Of a stretch of 50,730 bases of DNA, positions 8,991-19,088 are shown piece by piece. How positions within the stretch are numbered: position 1 is the first letter of the stretch; each line of letters starts with the position of its first letter. The notes under the pieces were generated by a model that was not told where the DNA came from, did not search any database, and saw only the letters and a list, made by a program, of their open reading frames with translations. The translations under genes and the position numbers were made by a program. Source of the stretch: Bradyrhizobium genomosp. I (2014) (GTDB lineage Bacteria > Pseudomonadota > Alphaproteobacteria > Rhizobiales > Xanthobacteraceae). The stretch spans positions 1 to 50,730 of the forward strand of contig NZ_AJQE01000205.1 in the NCBI RefSeq assembly GCF_000261685.1. Reading direction: 5' to 3'.

Positions 8991-11159
8991 ATGAATGCAC
9001 ATCACAGCGTCTCCCGCCGCGCGTTGCTGACCGGCGGTCTCGCCACCGGCTTCCTGCTCGCCTTCCATCTGCCGCTGCGCGCCGCCGTCAACGAGCCGGT
9101 GCAGCCGCGCGATACGACGGACGGCAGGTTTGCGCCCAATGCCTTCATCCGCATCGACGAGGCCGGCCGCACCGTGCTGATCATGCCGCAGGTCGAGATG
9201 GGTCAGGGCACCTATACCTCGATCTCCGCCGTGCTCGCCGAAGAGTTGGATGCCGACTGGAGCAAGGTCGAGGTCCAGCACGCCCCGCCTGACGACAAGC
9301 TCTACGGCAATCCGACCTTCGGCCTGCAAGTCACCGGCAATTCCAATTCGATCCGCGCCTGGTGGCTGCCGCTGCGCAAGGCCGGCGCCACCGCGCGCGC
9401 GATGCTGGTGCAGGCCGCGGCCAGCCAGTGGGGCGTCGAGCCGGCAAGCTGCACGGCGTCAAAGGGTGAGGTTGCCCATGCCGCAAGCGGCCGCAAGCTC
9501 GGCTACGGCGAACTGGCGCTGGCCGCGCAGGGCCAGACGCCGCCGAAGGACGTCGCCGTCAAGGATCCCAAGGATTTCGTCCTCATCGGCCAGCCCTTGA
9601 AGCGGCTCGACACGCCGGACAAGGTCAACGGCAAAGCCATCTACGGCATCGACGCCATCCTGCCCAACATGAAGTTCGCGACCGTCGCCGCCTGCCCGGT
9701 GTTCGGCGGCAAGGTCGGCAAGGTCGACGACAGCGCCGCGGTGAAGCTTCCCGGCGTGCGCAAGGTCGTCGTGCTCGACGACGTGGTCGCTGTGATCGGC
9801 GATCACATGTGGGCGGCCAAGAAGGGGCTCGAAGCGCTCAGGATCGAGTGGGACGAGGGGCCGAACGCACAAATCACCACCAAGGACATCTGGGACGACC
9901 TGCGCAAGGCCAGCCAGAAGGACGGCGCAGTTGCAAAATCGGACGGCGATATCGCCAAGGCGCTCGCGAGCGGCGAGAAGTTCGAGGCGGCCTACGAGCT
10001 GCCCTTCCTGGCGCACGCCTCGATGGAGCCGATCAACGCCACGGTGCACGTGAAGCCCGACTCCTGCGAGATCTGGACCGGCACGCAGATCATGACGCGC
10101 GTGCAGTCTGAGGCCGCGAAGGCCGCGGGCCTGCCGATCGACAAGGTCATCGTCAACAATCACCTGCTCGGCGGCGGCTTCGGCCGCAAGCTCGAGCCTG
10201 ACATGGTGATCGCCGCGGTGAAGATCGCCAAACAGGTCGACTACCCCGTGAAGGTGGTGTGGACCCGCGAGGAGGACATCCAGCACGACGTCTACCGCCC
10301 GGTCTATCGTGACCAGATCACGGCGTCGATGGTCGACGGCAAGGTCGCGGGCTGGAAGTACAAGGTCGCCGGCTCCGCCGTGCTGGCGCGCTGGCTGCCG
10401 CCGGCGTTCCAGAAGGGCATCGACATCGACGCGATCGACGCCGCGGTGGACGCGCCTTACGACTTCGCCAATTTCCACGTCGAATATGTCCGTGCCGAGC
10501 CGCTGTCGGTGCCGACCGGCTTCTGGCGCGGCGTCGGTCCCAACAACAACGTGTTCGCGGTCGAGTGCGCCATGGACGAGCTCGCGCGCAAGGCCGGCAA
10601 GGACCCGATCGCGTTCCGAAAGTCCATGCTGACCAAGAACCCGCGCATGCTCGCGGTGCTCGCCCAGGTCGCGGAGAAATCCGGCTGGGGTCAGAAGCTG
10701 CCTCCGCGCGTCGGCCGCGGCGTCTGCGTGCAGCCGTCATTCGCGAGCTTCATCGCAACGGTGGTGGAGGCCGAGATCGACGATTTCGGGGAGATCGCGC
10801 TCCGCCGCATCACCTCGGTGGTCGACACCGGCATCGCGGTCAACCCCGACACCGTGAAGGCGCAGATCGAGGGCGGGCTGATCTTCGGCCTGACCGCGGC
10901 GATCTATGGCGAGATCACCATCGACAAGGGCCGCGTGCAGCAGTCGAACTTCCACGACTACCGCATGATGCGCATCAACGAGACGCCGAAGATCGAGGTC
11001 ATCGTCGTCAAGAGCGGCGAGGCGCCAGGCGGCATCGGTGAAGCCGGCGTCAATGCCGGACCGCCGGCGCTGCGCAACGCGATTTATGCCGCAACCGGCG
11101 TGGCGCTGCGGCGCCTGCCGATCGATCGGAAACTGCTGGCTGCGGGGAAGAAGGCATGA
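8991..11159 (+). CDS. Molybdopterin-binding large subunit of xanthine dehydrogenase-family enzyme (IorB-like), Tat-exported
   Basis: A 722-residue catalytic subunit. It begins with a Tat signal (SRRALLTGG followed by a hydrophobic stretch and LPLRAA), so the mature enzyme should be periplasmic. Family blocks include MPQVEMGQGTYTSISAVLAE, LGGGFGRKLEPD (molybdopterin contact), TGFWRGVGPNNNVF and the C-terminal GGIGEAGVNAGPPALRNA. That last block carries the catalytic Glu of the family (GEAG). The length matches isoquinoline 1-oxidoreductase/aldehyde dehydrogenase beta subunits. The substrate cannot be read from sequence. The next gene starts inside its stop codon (ATGA), marking a tight operon. 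Confidence 0.9.
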   Translation: MNAHHSVSRRALLTGGLATGFLLAFHLPLRAAVNEPVQPRDTTDGRFAPNAFIRIDEAGRTVLIMPQVEMGQGTYTSISAVLAEELDADWSKVEVQHAPPDDKLYGNPTFGLQVTGNSNSIRAWWLPLRKAGATARAMLVQAAASQWGVEPASCTASKGEVAHAASGRKLGYGELALAAQGQTPPKDVAVKDPKDFVLIGQPLKRLDTPDKVNGKAIYGIDAILPNMKFATVAACPVFGGKVGKVDDSAAVKLPGVRKVVVLDDVVAVIGDHMWAAKKGLEALRIEWDEGPNAQITTKDIWDDLRKASQKDGAVAKSDGDIAKALASGEKFEAAYELPFLAHASMEPINATVHVKPDSCEIWTGTQIMTRVQSEAAKAAGLPIDKVIVNNHLLGGGFGRKLEPDMVIAAVKIAKQVDYPVKVVWTREEDIQHDVYRPVYRDQITASMVDGKVAGWKYKVAGSAVLARWLPPAFQKGIDIDAIDAAVDAPYDFANFHVEYVRAEPLSVPTGFWRGVGPNNNVFAVECAMDELARKAGKDPIAFRKSMLTKNPRMLAVLAQVAEKSGWGQKLPPRVGRGVCVQPSFASFIATVVEAEIDDFGEIALRRITSVVDTGIAVNPDTVKAQIEGGLIFGLTAAIYGEITIDKGRVQQSNFHDYRMMRINETPKIEVIVVKSGEAPGGIGEAGVNAGPPALRNAIYAATGVALRRLPIDRKLLAAGKKA

Positions 11160-12499
11160 GCGGCAAGATGCGTATCCTCGCAGGTATCGTCGTCATCGCC
11201 ATCGTCGCGGCGGCGCTCGGCGTCTTCATCATCCGCGGGCCCGGCCCGCTCGACTTCGCGGGCGGCACGAAAGTGGCGCTGGCGGACTACCGCGCGGGCA
11301 AGCCGACCGGCGTGCCGCCGAAGCTGGAGAAGGCCGGCATCGTCGAGCGCGGCGAATATCTCACCAAGGCCGCAGACTGCATGGTCTGCCACACCAAGCC
11401 GGGCGAGAAGCAGTATTCCGGCGGTCTCGCCTTCAAGCTGCCGTTCGGCACGCTCTATTCCACCAACATCACGCCGGACAAGGACACCGGCATCGGCAAT
11501 TACAGCGACCAGGACTTTCTGAACGCGGTCCAGCACGGCAAGCGCCGTGACGGCGCGCGGCTCTATCCGGCGATGCCGTACACGTCCTACACGTTCATGA
11601 CGGATGAGGACGTGCTGGCGGTGAAGGCCTATCTGTTCAGCCGGCCGGCCGTACGCGCCAAGGCGCCCGACAACACGCTGTCGTTTCCGTTCAACCAGCG
11701 CTGGGCGATGACTTTCTGGTCGGCGGTGTTCAACCCGGACACGCGCTTTGCGCCTGACACCTCGAAGAGCCCGGAGTGGAACAGAGGCGCGTATCTTGCT
11801 GAGGCCTTGGCGCATTGCGGCGAGTGTCACACGCCGCGCAATCTCGGCTTCGCGCTGGACAACCGCAGGAAGTTCGCCGGCGCGATCACCGCCGGATGGC
11901 GCGCCTTCAACATCTCCTCGGACAAGGCGACCGGTCTCGGCAACTGGAGCGACCAGGATCTGATCTCGTATCTGTCGCTCGGCCATGCGCCGGGCCATGG
12001 CTCGGCCTCCGGTCCGATGGGCGAAGCGGTCGACAACAGCTTCAGCCATTTCACCCCCGAAGACATCCGCGCCATCGTTGCCTACCTGCGCAGCGTGCCG
12101 CCACAGGCTTCGCCCGACCTGCCGGCCACCACGGCACCCGTCGCGCCTGCATCGCACCGCGACGGCATCACAGCGGATGCCCGTGGCAAGCAGGTGTTCG
12201 CCAGCGCCTGCGCCAGCTGCCACGGCTGGAGCGGAGAGAGCCCGGTCTCGCCGATGGCGACGCTGACCGGCACCTGGGCTGTCAACGACCCCGCCGCCAC
12301 CAACGTCGCGCAGATCGTGATCTCAGGCACCAAGCGCCACACGCCGGATGGTGCGCTGTCGATGCCCGCGTTCGGCAAGGCGTATACGGACGACGAGATC
12401 GCGGCGGTGGCGAACTATGTCACGGCACGGTTCGGTGCGAAGGGCTCGAAGCTGACGGCGAAGGACGTGGCGGAATTGAGGGAGCAGACGGCGGAGTAG
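11156..12499 (+). CDS. Tri-haem cytochrome c, electron acceptor of the molybdenum dehydrogenase
   Basis: A 447-residue membrane-anchored periplasmic cytochrome. Residues about 4-25 form an uncleaved anchor or signal (ILAGIVVIAIVAAALGVFII). Three CxxCH sites bind haem c covalently: CMVCH at 75-79, CGECH at 221-225 and CASCH at 352-356. Each lies in its own cytochrome c domain, as in the cytochrome subunits of membrane alcohol, gluconate and aldehyde dehydrogenases. It overlaps the large subunit gene by four bases, so it is probably the partner that takes electrons from the 2Fe-2S subunit to the quinone pool or a terminal oxidase. Confidence 0.92.
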   Translation: MSGKMRILAGIVVIAIVAAALGVFIIRGPGPLDFAGGTKVALADYRAGKPTGVPPKLEKAGIVERGEYLTKAADCMVCHTKPGEKQYSGGLAFKLPFGTLYSTNITPDKDTGIGNYSDQDFLNAVQHGKRRDGARLYPAMPYTSYTFMTDEDVLAVKAYLFSRPAVRAKAPDNTLSFPFNQRWAMTFWSAVFNPDTRFAPDTSKSPEWNRGAYLAEALAHCGECHTPRNLGFALDNRRKFAGAITAGWRAFNISSDKATGLGNWSDQDLISYLSLGHAPGHGSASGPMGEAVDNSFSHFTPEDIRAIVAYLRSVPPQASPDLPATTAPVAPASHRDGITADARGKQVFASACASCHGWSGESPVSPMATLTGTWAVNDPAATNVAQIVISGTKRHTPDGALSMPAFGKAYTDDEIAAVANYVTARFGAKGSKLTAKDVAELREQTAE

Positions 12500-12506
12500 C
12501 GCTTCT

Positions 12507-12694
12507 CTTACCCTCCCCTGGAGGGGTCCGGGACGAGCGTAGCTCGCCCGTGGGTCGGCTCACATTGAGCGCAGCGAAGATGTGAGACGGGGTGGGGTGA
12601 CGGTCTCTCCGCATTGAACACTGCCCGTGGGGAGACATCACCCCATCCCGCTCGCGCTACGCGCGATCGACCCTCCCCCTCCAGGGGAGGGTGG
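12507..12694. repeat. Long palindromic repeat, CTTACCCTCCCC...GGGGAGGG family
   Basis: The outer arms are ACCCTCCCCTGGAGGGG and CCCTCCAGGGGAGGGTGG. The inner arms include GTGAGACGGGGTGGGGTGA facing TCACCCCATCCCGC, and GGTCGGCTCACATTGAGCGC facing GCGCGATCGACC. A second, highly similar copy lies at 14582-14744, and related outer arms occur at 41155-41398. It lies between the convergent cytochrome and YmdB genes. Confidence 0.85.
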
Positions 12695-12717
12695 CAGCGC
12701 CGTTTGCCGCGAGACCT

Positions 12718-13542
12718 TCAGCTCAACCAGAATCTCGGCGTCGTCGGCTCCAGCCTTCCGCCGACGCGCACCGGCGCGATGCGCAGCGCGAGGCCCGTTG
12801 CATCATCGGTCTCCACCGCAACACCGCTGAGCGTGGCCGCGCCCGCGGCCGGCTCGAAACGCCCTGACGGAATCCCCGTGGTGAACCGCCGCAGCGGTTC
12901 TTCCTTCTGCATGCCGATGATGGAATCGTAATCGCCGGTCATGCCGGCGTCGGTCATGTAGGCGGTGCCGCCGTTGAGGATCTGGTGGTCGGCGGTCGGC
13001 ACATGGGTGTGCGTGCCGACGACGAGGCTGGCGCGGCCGTCGCAGAAGAAGCCGATGCCCTGCTTCTCGCTGCTCGCCTCGCAATGAAAATCGACGACGA
13101 TGGCGTCCGCGGCAGTGCCGAGCGGACAGGCGCCGAGTTCGCGCTCGAGCGCGGCGAAGGGATCGTCGAACGGGGTCATGAAGACGCGGCCGAGCGCATT
13201 GACGACGAGGGCATGTTTGCCGTTCTTGGTCTCGACCAGGGCGGCGCCGCGGCCGGGCGTGCCACGCGGATAGTTCGCCGGACGCACCAGGCGGTCGGCG
13301 CGCTCGATGAACACCAGCGCCTCGCGCTGGTCCCAGGAGTGATTGCCGAGCGTCACCGCGTCGGCGCCGGCCTCGAGAAACTCCTGGTAAATCGCTTCCG
13401 TGATGCCGAAGCCGCCGGCCGAATTCTCGCCGTTGACCACGACGAAATCGAGCGACCAGTCCCTGACCATGCCGGGCAGATATTCGGCGACGGCCTCGCG
13501 CCCGCTACGGCCGACGACATCACCCACGAAGAGAATGCGCAA
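12718..13542 (-). CDS. YmdB-family metallophosphoesterase (cyclic nucleotide phosphodiesterase type)
   Basis: A 274-residue cytoplasmic protein of the TIGR00282/YmdB family; characterised members hydrolyse 2',3'- or 3',5'-cyclic nucleotides. Metal-binding motifs are all visible: GDVVGRSGR near the start, VVNGENSAGG, LGNHSWD, DFHCEASSEK and VVGTHTHVPTADHQIL. The length is normal. Its start lies 23 bases inside the 3' end of the upstream cyclo-ligase gene, so the two are probably co-transcribed and coupled. In vivo substrate is not evident from sequence. Confidence 0.92.
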   Translation of the reverse strand: MRILFVGDVVGRSGREAVAEYLPGMVRDWSLDFVVVNGENSAGGFGITEAIYQEFLEAGADAVTLGNHSWDQREALVFIERADRLVRPANYPRGTPGRGAALVETKNGKHALVVNALGRVFMTPFDDPFAALERELGACPLGTAADAIVVDFHCEASSEKQGIGFFCDGRASLVVGTHTHVPTADHQILNGGTAYMTDAGMTGDYDSIIGMQKEEPLRRFTTGIPSGRFEPAAGAATLSGVAVETDDATGLALRIAPVRVGGRLEPTTPRFWLS

Positions 13543-14116
13543 CTTCAGAACTCCGGAAATCGAACACGTCCGATTCCGTTAGCACATAATCCAGCGCGAC
13601 GTCGTGCGATAGTGCCGGAACCGCCTCGATCTCCTGCGCCGCAAAGGCAAGCCCGATGCCGATGATGTGCTTGGTCTTGCGCAAATGCGCGAAGGTGAAA
13701 TCGTAATGCCCTGCGCCATAGCCGATGCGATGGCCGAGACGATCGAAGGCAGCCAGCGGCGTCAGCATGATGTCGGGGATGACCTCGGCCGCCGCCGGCG
13801 ACGGCTCGGGAATGCCGAGCGGGCCGAGCATCAGGCGGTCGCTCGGATGGAAGATGCGGAAGATCAGCGACTGGCCACGCGCAGTGACGCAGGGCAGCGC
13901 CAGCTTCGCGCCCTGCTCGGCGAGCTTCCGCATCAACGGCATCGGATCGATCTCGTTGCGGATCGGCGAATAGCCGGAGACGATGCTGCCGGGCAGCAGC
14001 TCGAACGGCAACCCGCGCTTGGCGAGCTTTGCAGCCGCAGCGATGCGCTTCTTGTCGCTCAGCGCGTCGCGCTTGGCGAGGGCTTTGGCACGGAGCTCGG
14101 CTTTGGAAGCGGACAT
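13520..14116 (-). CDS. 5-formyltetrahydrofolate cyclo-ligase
   Basis: A 198-residue enzyme converting 5-formyl-THF to 5,10-methenyl-THF with ATP. It begins MSASKAELRAKALAKRDAL; I use the ATG at 14116 rather than the frame start at 14137. Family marks are SGYSPIRNEIDP (substrate loop), LPCVTARGQSLIFR and the glycine-rich GYGAGHYDFTFA. It overlaps ymdB by 23 bases. Its position just beyond the 6S RNA and zapA is the conserved proteobacterial arrangement (ygfA-ssrS-zapA in E. coli), which supports both the gene call and the RNA call. Confidence 0.93.
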   Translation of the reverse strand: MSASKAELRAKALAKRDALSDKKRIAAAAKLAKRGLPFELLPGSIVSGYSPIRNEIDPMPLMRKLAEQGAKLALPCVTARGQSLIFRIFHPSDRLMLGPLGIPEPSPAAAEVIPDIMLTPLAAFDRLGHRIGYGAGHYDFTFAHLRKTKHIIGIGLAFAAQEIEAVPALSHDVALDYVLTESDVFDFRSSEVAHSLRG

Positions 14117-14131
14117 GCGCTTTGGTCCCCA

Positions 14132-14302
14132 CGTCATCGCCCGCGAATGCGGGCGATCCAGTATTCCAGAGACGCCAATTCCAGAACCTCGACGCCGCGG
14201 CGTACTGGATGCCCCGGTCCCGTCTCCGCCAAGGCTACGCCGGGCTCACAACGGCGCTCGGCCGGCGAAGCTTCAGCGAAGACGGCAAGCCGGGGCATGA
14301 CA
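14132..14302. repeat. Palindromic repeat, CGTCATCGCCCG...GGGGCATGACA family
   Basis: The left half has CGTCATCGCCCGCGAATGCGGGCGATCC (a local hairpin) and CAGTATTCCAGAGAC. The centre has GCGGCGTACTGGATGCCCC. The right half closes with GCCGGGGCATGAC. A shorter relative with the same CAGCATTCCAGAGACATCAG and GCGGCGTACTGGATGCCCG blocks is at 25358-25456. It separates the 6S RNA from the cyclo-ligase start. Confidence 0.75.
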
Positions 14303-14366
14303 CCGAACCTTGAGCTGAACCGCAAGCGTGTCGGGGACGCAATTCGACAGATACGAAGAAAACAGT

Positions 14367-14528
14367 ACGAAGCCGCGAACGCCGTTGAAGCACTCGATCC
14401 CGGAGTTCCCTACGAAAGTAGGTGGGCACCATATGTCCGGGCCCACGGGCCCGGCCAGGGACAGTTCCCTAAAGGATCGATAAGGCCCCGGGGATATATG
14501 GCTCCTGACGCACGTCGCAGCCTCGCTT
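14367..14528 (-). ncRNA. ssrS: 6S RNA (regulator of RNA polymerase)
   Basis: A roughly 160-base RNA on the minus strand between zapA and the cyclo-ligase gene, the conserved place for 6S RNA. The ends close into a ten-pair terminal stem: 5' CGAGGCUGCG (14525-14516) with 3' CGCGGCUUCG (14378-14369). The middle folds into a long rod with an apical hairpin, CCGGGCCC (14454-14447) against GGGCCCGG (14444-14437), and an open central region, as expected for a promoter mimic bound by sigma70-holoenzyme. Exact ends are estimated. No strong T-run terminator follows, so the mature 3' end may come from processing. Confidence 0.82.
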
Positions 14529-14581
14529 GGGCAATGTAACAACTGTACTGACAAATCGCCAGTGCGGCGAGTGTGCTGCTT

Positions 14582-14744
14582 CTTACCCTCCCCTGGAGGG
14601 GGAGGGTCGGCTCACGTTGAGCGCAGCGAAATGTGAGACGGGGTGGGGTGACGGTCTCTCCACCTTGCACACTGCCCGAGTGGAGAGATCACCCCACCCC
14701 GCTCGCGCTGCGCGCGATCGACCCTCCCCCTCCAGGGGAGGGTG
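14582..14744. repeat. Second copy of the CTTACCCTCCCC...GGGGAGGG palindromic repeat
   Basis: Nearly the same as 12507-12694 but with a shorter left arm: CTTACCCTCCCCTGGAGGG, then GGTCGGCTCACGTTGAGCGC, GTGAGACGGGGTGGGGTGAC, the mirror TCACCCCACCCCGCTCGCGC and CCCTCCAGGGGAGGGTGG. It ends three bases from the zapA stop codon and separates zapA from the 6S RNA 5' end. Confidence 0.88.
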
Positions 14745-14747
14745 GCC

Positions 14748-15131
14748 CTATCCGATCGCGATCCCGCCTCCGACGGTGCGGTTCAGGACCTGGGTCGACT
14801 TCTCGATGCGTTCGGCCGCGGCGTTGAGCGCGTTCACCACGGCGGTTTGCGTCATCCTGGCGCGTTCGACGGCGGCGTTGCGAAAATCCCGAAGCTCGAC
14901 CAACTCCTGCTCCATGGAGCGGATGCGGTTGCCGGCGTCGATCAACTCGTCGCACACGGTCAGCGCCGCCATCACGGTGAGGCGCGCATCGCCGATCTCG
15001 CCGAATTTTCCGCGCAGCGACTGGATGCGCGTCTCCAGGCTCTCGGCGAGCTTGAGCAGCCGCACCTCCTGGCCCTCCTCGCAGGCCATGCGGTATTGCC
15101 GGCCATTGATGGTGACGTTGATGTGGCTCAT
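14748..15131 (-). CDS. zapA: Cell division protein ZapA
   Basis: A 127-residue FtsZ-associated protein that bundles FtsZ filaments at mid-cell. It opens MSHINVTINGRQYRMACEEG and continues EVRLLKLAESLETRI, the N-terminal beta-rich domain of the family. The C-terminal two-thirds are a helical coiled coil (DELIDAGNRIRSMEQELVEL). It starts within the stop codon of the DUF4164 gene (ATGA overlap). The 6S RNA downstream matches the conserved order. Confidence 0.93.
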   Translation of the reverse strand: MSHINVTINGRQYRMACEEGQEVRLLKLAESLETRIQSLRGKFGEIGDARLTVMAALTVCDELIDAGNRIRSMEQELVELRDFRNAAVERARMTQTAVVNALNAAAERIEKSTQVLNRTVGGGIAIG

Positions 15132-15418
15132 CCGTCCTCTCCGGTATCGAGCACCGAACGTATCGTGACGATCGCGGAATCCAGCCGGTCGGAAATCTCG
15201 CGATTGGTGCGCTCGAGCTTGCGCGCCTTCACCAGCGCGCCGTCGAGCTCGTCGGCGAGCCGCGAGCGGTCCGCGCCGAGCGCCTGAATCCGCGCTGCGA
15301 GCTCGTTCTCGTCGCGGTCTGCGTCGCGCCGCCGCTCCACCGCGCTTTCGAGCGCGTCGAGCGCGGCCGTGAGCCTGCGCGTCGCAATCTCGATCTCGAC
15401 GGCGGATGATTCCGTCAT
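15128..15418 (-). CDS. DUF4164-family coiled-coil protein upstream of ZapA
   Basis: A 96-residue, almost entirely helical protein of unknown function. Heptad-like leucines and charged residues suggest a coiled coil over most of its length (LTAALDALESAVERRRDAD, then a basic patch KARKLERTNREISDRL). I use the ATG at 15418 (MTESSAVEIEI); the in-frame ATG at 15448 would add ten residues, and neither has a clear ribosome binding site. Its four-base overlap with zapA suggests it serves in the same division process (inference). The DUF4164 name is from memory. Confidence 0.8.
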   Translation of the reverse strand: MTESSAVEIEIATRRLTAALDALESAVERRRDADRDENELAARIQALGADRSRLADELDGALVKARKLERTNREISDRLDSAIVTIRSVLDTGEDG

Positions 15419-15817
15419 GGCAGAGCTATTGGACACGCGATCGTTCATGCAGTCAGCGGCGGAACCTGGCGGCCTTTGCCCAGTGGCCTTTCCCTGGAGC
15501 TTGCCGTCCGGCAAAAGACTCGGTTCGGCAAGCGGTTAGAAGCAGAAATTTACAAAGCAAGCTAGCCCAGCGCAACGCCGCCGCCAAACTATGCACCGAT
15601 CAATCGGGACGCGGTTGCGATCGATCGATTCCTTCGGGCACGATCCCGGCGGAAAACTGATCTCGACCGGCAACTTTTACGGCCAAACCGGCGTTTGACC
15701 GCCTTGGACTCCCGGAACCGAGGTGCTATCCCAGCCCCCAACCTCCAGTCGCCGCCAGGCTCCTCCCGCGCGGGCGTACATCGCCTCCAAGCGCCTCATT
15801 TCAGACGGATTTCAGAC
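15419..15817. promoter_or_regulatory. Divergent regulatory region between the DUF4164/zapA unit and tkt
   Basis: A 400-base stretch without a gene between diverging transcripts. A possible tkt promoter is TTGGAC (15704-15709), a 16-base spacer and CTATCC (15726-15731), which fits the alphaproteobacterial sigma70 pattern loosely. A small inverted repeat TTGCCG-TC-CGGCAA lies at 15501-15514. An in-frame extension of tkt upstream to 15695 exists but has no coding character. Confidence 0.35.
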
Positions 15818-17803
<1,986 letters not shown>

Positions 17804-17952
17804 GAGTTGAGCTTGCCCCAAAAAAGGACTACGTAATCTCCCATATGATCAAGCACCGCCCGGCCGAACCGGGCGTCCGCCCCTAAAAAACCCTCGCAGG
17901 CGCACGAAAGCGCGTTGTGCGGGATGACAACGGTCATTGAAGGAGACGAAAC

Positions 17953-18960
17953 ATGGCAGTCCGCGTCGGAATCAACGGTTTTGGCCGCATCGGCCGCAAC
18001 GTCCTGCGGGCTATCGCCGAGTCAGGCCGCAAGGACATCGAGGTCGTCGGCATCAACGACCTCGGCCCGGTCGAGACCAACGCCCATCTGCTCCGTTTCG
18101 ACAGCGTCCATGGCCGCTTCCCCGGCACCGTCACCGTCGATGGCGACTCCATCAGCCTCGGCGCCAACAAGATCAAGGTGACCGCCGAGCGCGATCCCTC
18201 GAAGCTGCCGTGGAAGGATCTCGGCGTCGACATCGCGCTGGAATGCACCGGCATCTTCACCTCGAAGGACAAGGCTTCCGCGCATCTGACCGCCGGCGCC
18301 AAGCGCGTGCTGGTCTCCGCGCCCGCCGACGGCGCCGATGCCACCATCGTCTACGGCGTCAACCACGACACCCTGACCAGGGATCATCTGGTCGTCTCCA
18401 ACGGCTCCTGCACCACCAACTGTCTCGCGCCGGTCGCCAAGGTGCTGAACGATCTCGTCGGCATCGAGACCGGCTTCATGACCACGATCCACGCCTATAC
18501 CGGCGATCAGCCGACGCTGGACACGCTGCACAAGGATCTCTACCGCGGCCGCGCCGCGGCGATGTCGATGATCCCGACCTCGACCGGTGCTGCGAAGGCG
18601 ATCGGCCTCGTGCTGCCCGAGCTGAAGGGCAAGCTCGACGGCGTCGCGATCCGCGTGCCGACCCCGAACGTCTCGGTGGTCGACCTCAAGATTGTCGCCA
18701 AGCGCGCCACCGACGCCAAGGAAATCAACGCGGCGATGAAGCGCGCCAGCGAGCAGCAGCTCAAGGGCATCCTCGGCTACACCAATGCGCCGAACGTCTC
18801 GATCGACTTCAACCACGACCCGCACTCCTCGACCTTCCACGAGGACCAGACCAAGGTGCAGAACGGCACGCTGGTGCGCGTGATGTCCTGGTACGACAAC
18901 GAGTGGGGCTTCTCGAACCGCATGGCGGACACCGCCGTCGCCATGGCGAAGGTGATCTGA
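17953..18960 (+). CDS. gap: Type I glyceraldehyde-3-phosphate dehydrogenase
   Basis: A 335-residue cytoplasmic enzyme interconverting glyceraldehyde 3-phosphate and 1,3-bisphosphoglycerate. The nucleotide-binding start [16 protein letters not shown] is visible. The catalytic Cys153 lies in [12 protein letters not shown], and later blocks are [36 protein letters not shown] and [13 protein letters not shown]. The ribosome binding site GAAGGAGACG is strong. A palindromic repeat lies between it and pgk, so the pair may be co-transcribed through that structure. Confidence 0.97.
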   Translation: MAVRVGINGFGRIGRNVLRAIAESGRKDIEVVGINDLGPVETNAHLLRFDSVHGRFPGTVTVDGDSISLGANKIKVTAERDPSKLPWKDLGVDIALECTGIFTSKDKASAHLTAGAKRVLVSAPADGADATIVYGVNHDTLTRDHLVVSNGSCTTNCLAPVAKVLNDLVGIETGFMTTIHAYTGDQPTLDTLHKDLYRGRAAAMSMIPTSTGAAKAIGLVLPELKGKLDGVAIRVPTPNVSVVDLKIVAKRATDAKEINAAMKRASEQQLKGILGYTNAPNVSIDFNHDPHSSTFHEDQTKVQNGTLVRVMSWYDNEWGFSNRMADTAVAMAKVI

Positions 18961-18973
18961 CTCCGCAGGTTTC

Positions 18974-19054
18974 GTCATTCCGGGATGGTCCGCAGGACCA
19001 GACCCGGAATCTCGAGATTCCGGGTTCGGTGCTAGCGCACCGCCCCGGAATGAC
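18974..19054. repeat. Palindromic repeat, GTCATTCCGG...CCGGAATGAC family, between gap and pgk
   Basis: The outer arms are GTCATTCCGGG and CCCCGGAATGAC. Inner hairpins are GGTCCGCAGGACC and CCCGGAATCTCGAGATTCCGGG, the latter an almost perfect 22-base palindrome. Relatives in this window are at 21431-21530, 35773-35852, 36753-36828 and 47927-47965. Confidence 0.88.
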
Positions 19055-19088
19055 CTCCCAGAGGCGGCCCGGGACAAGGAAGCGTCCG

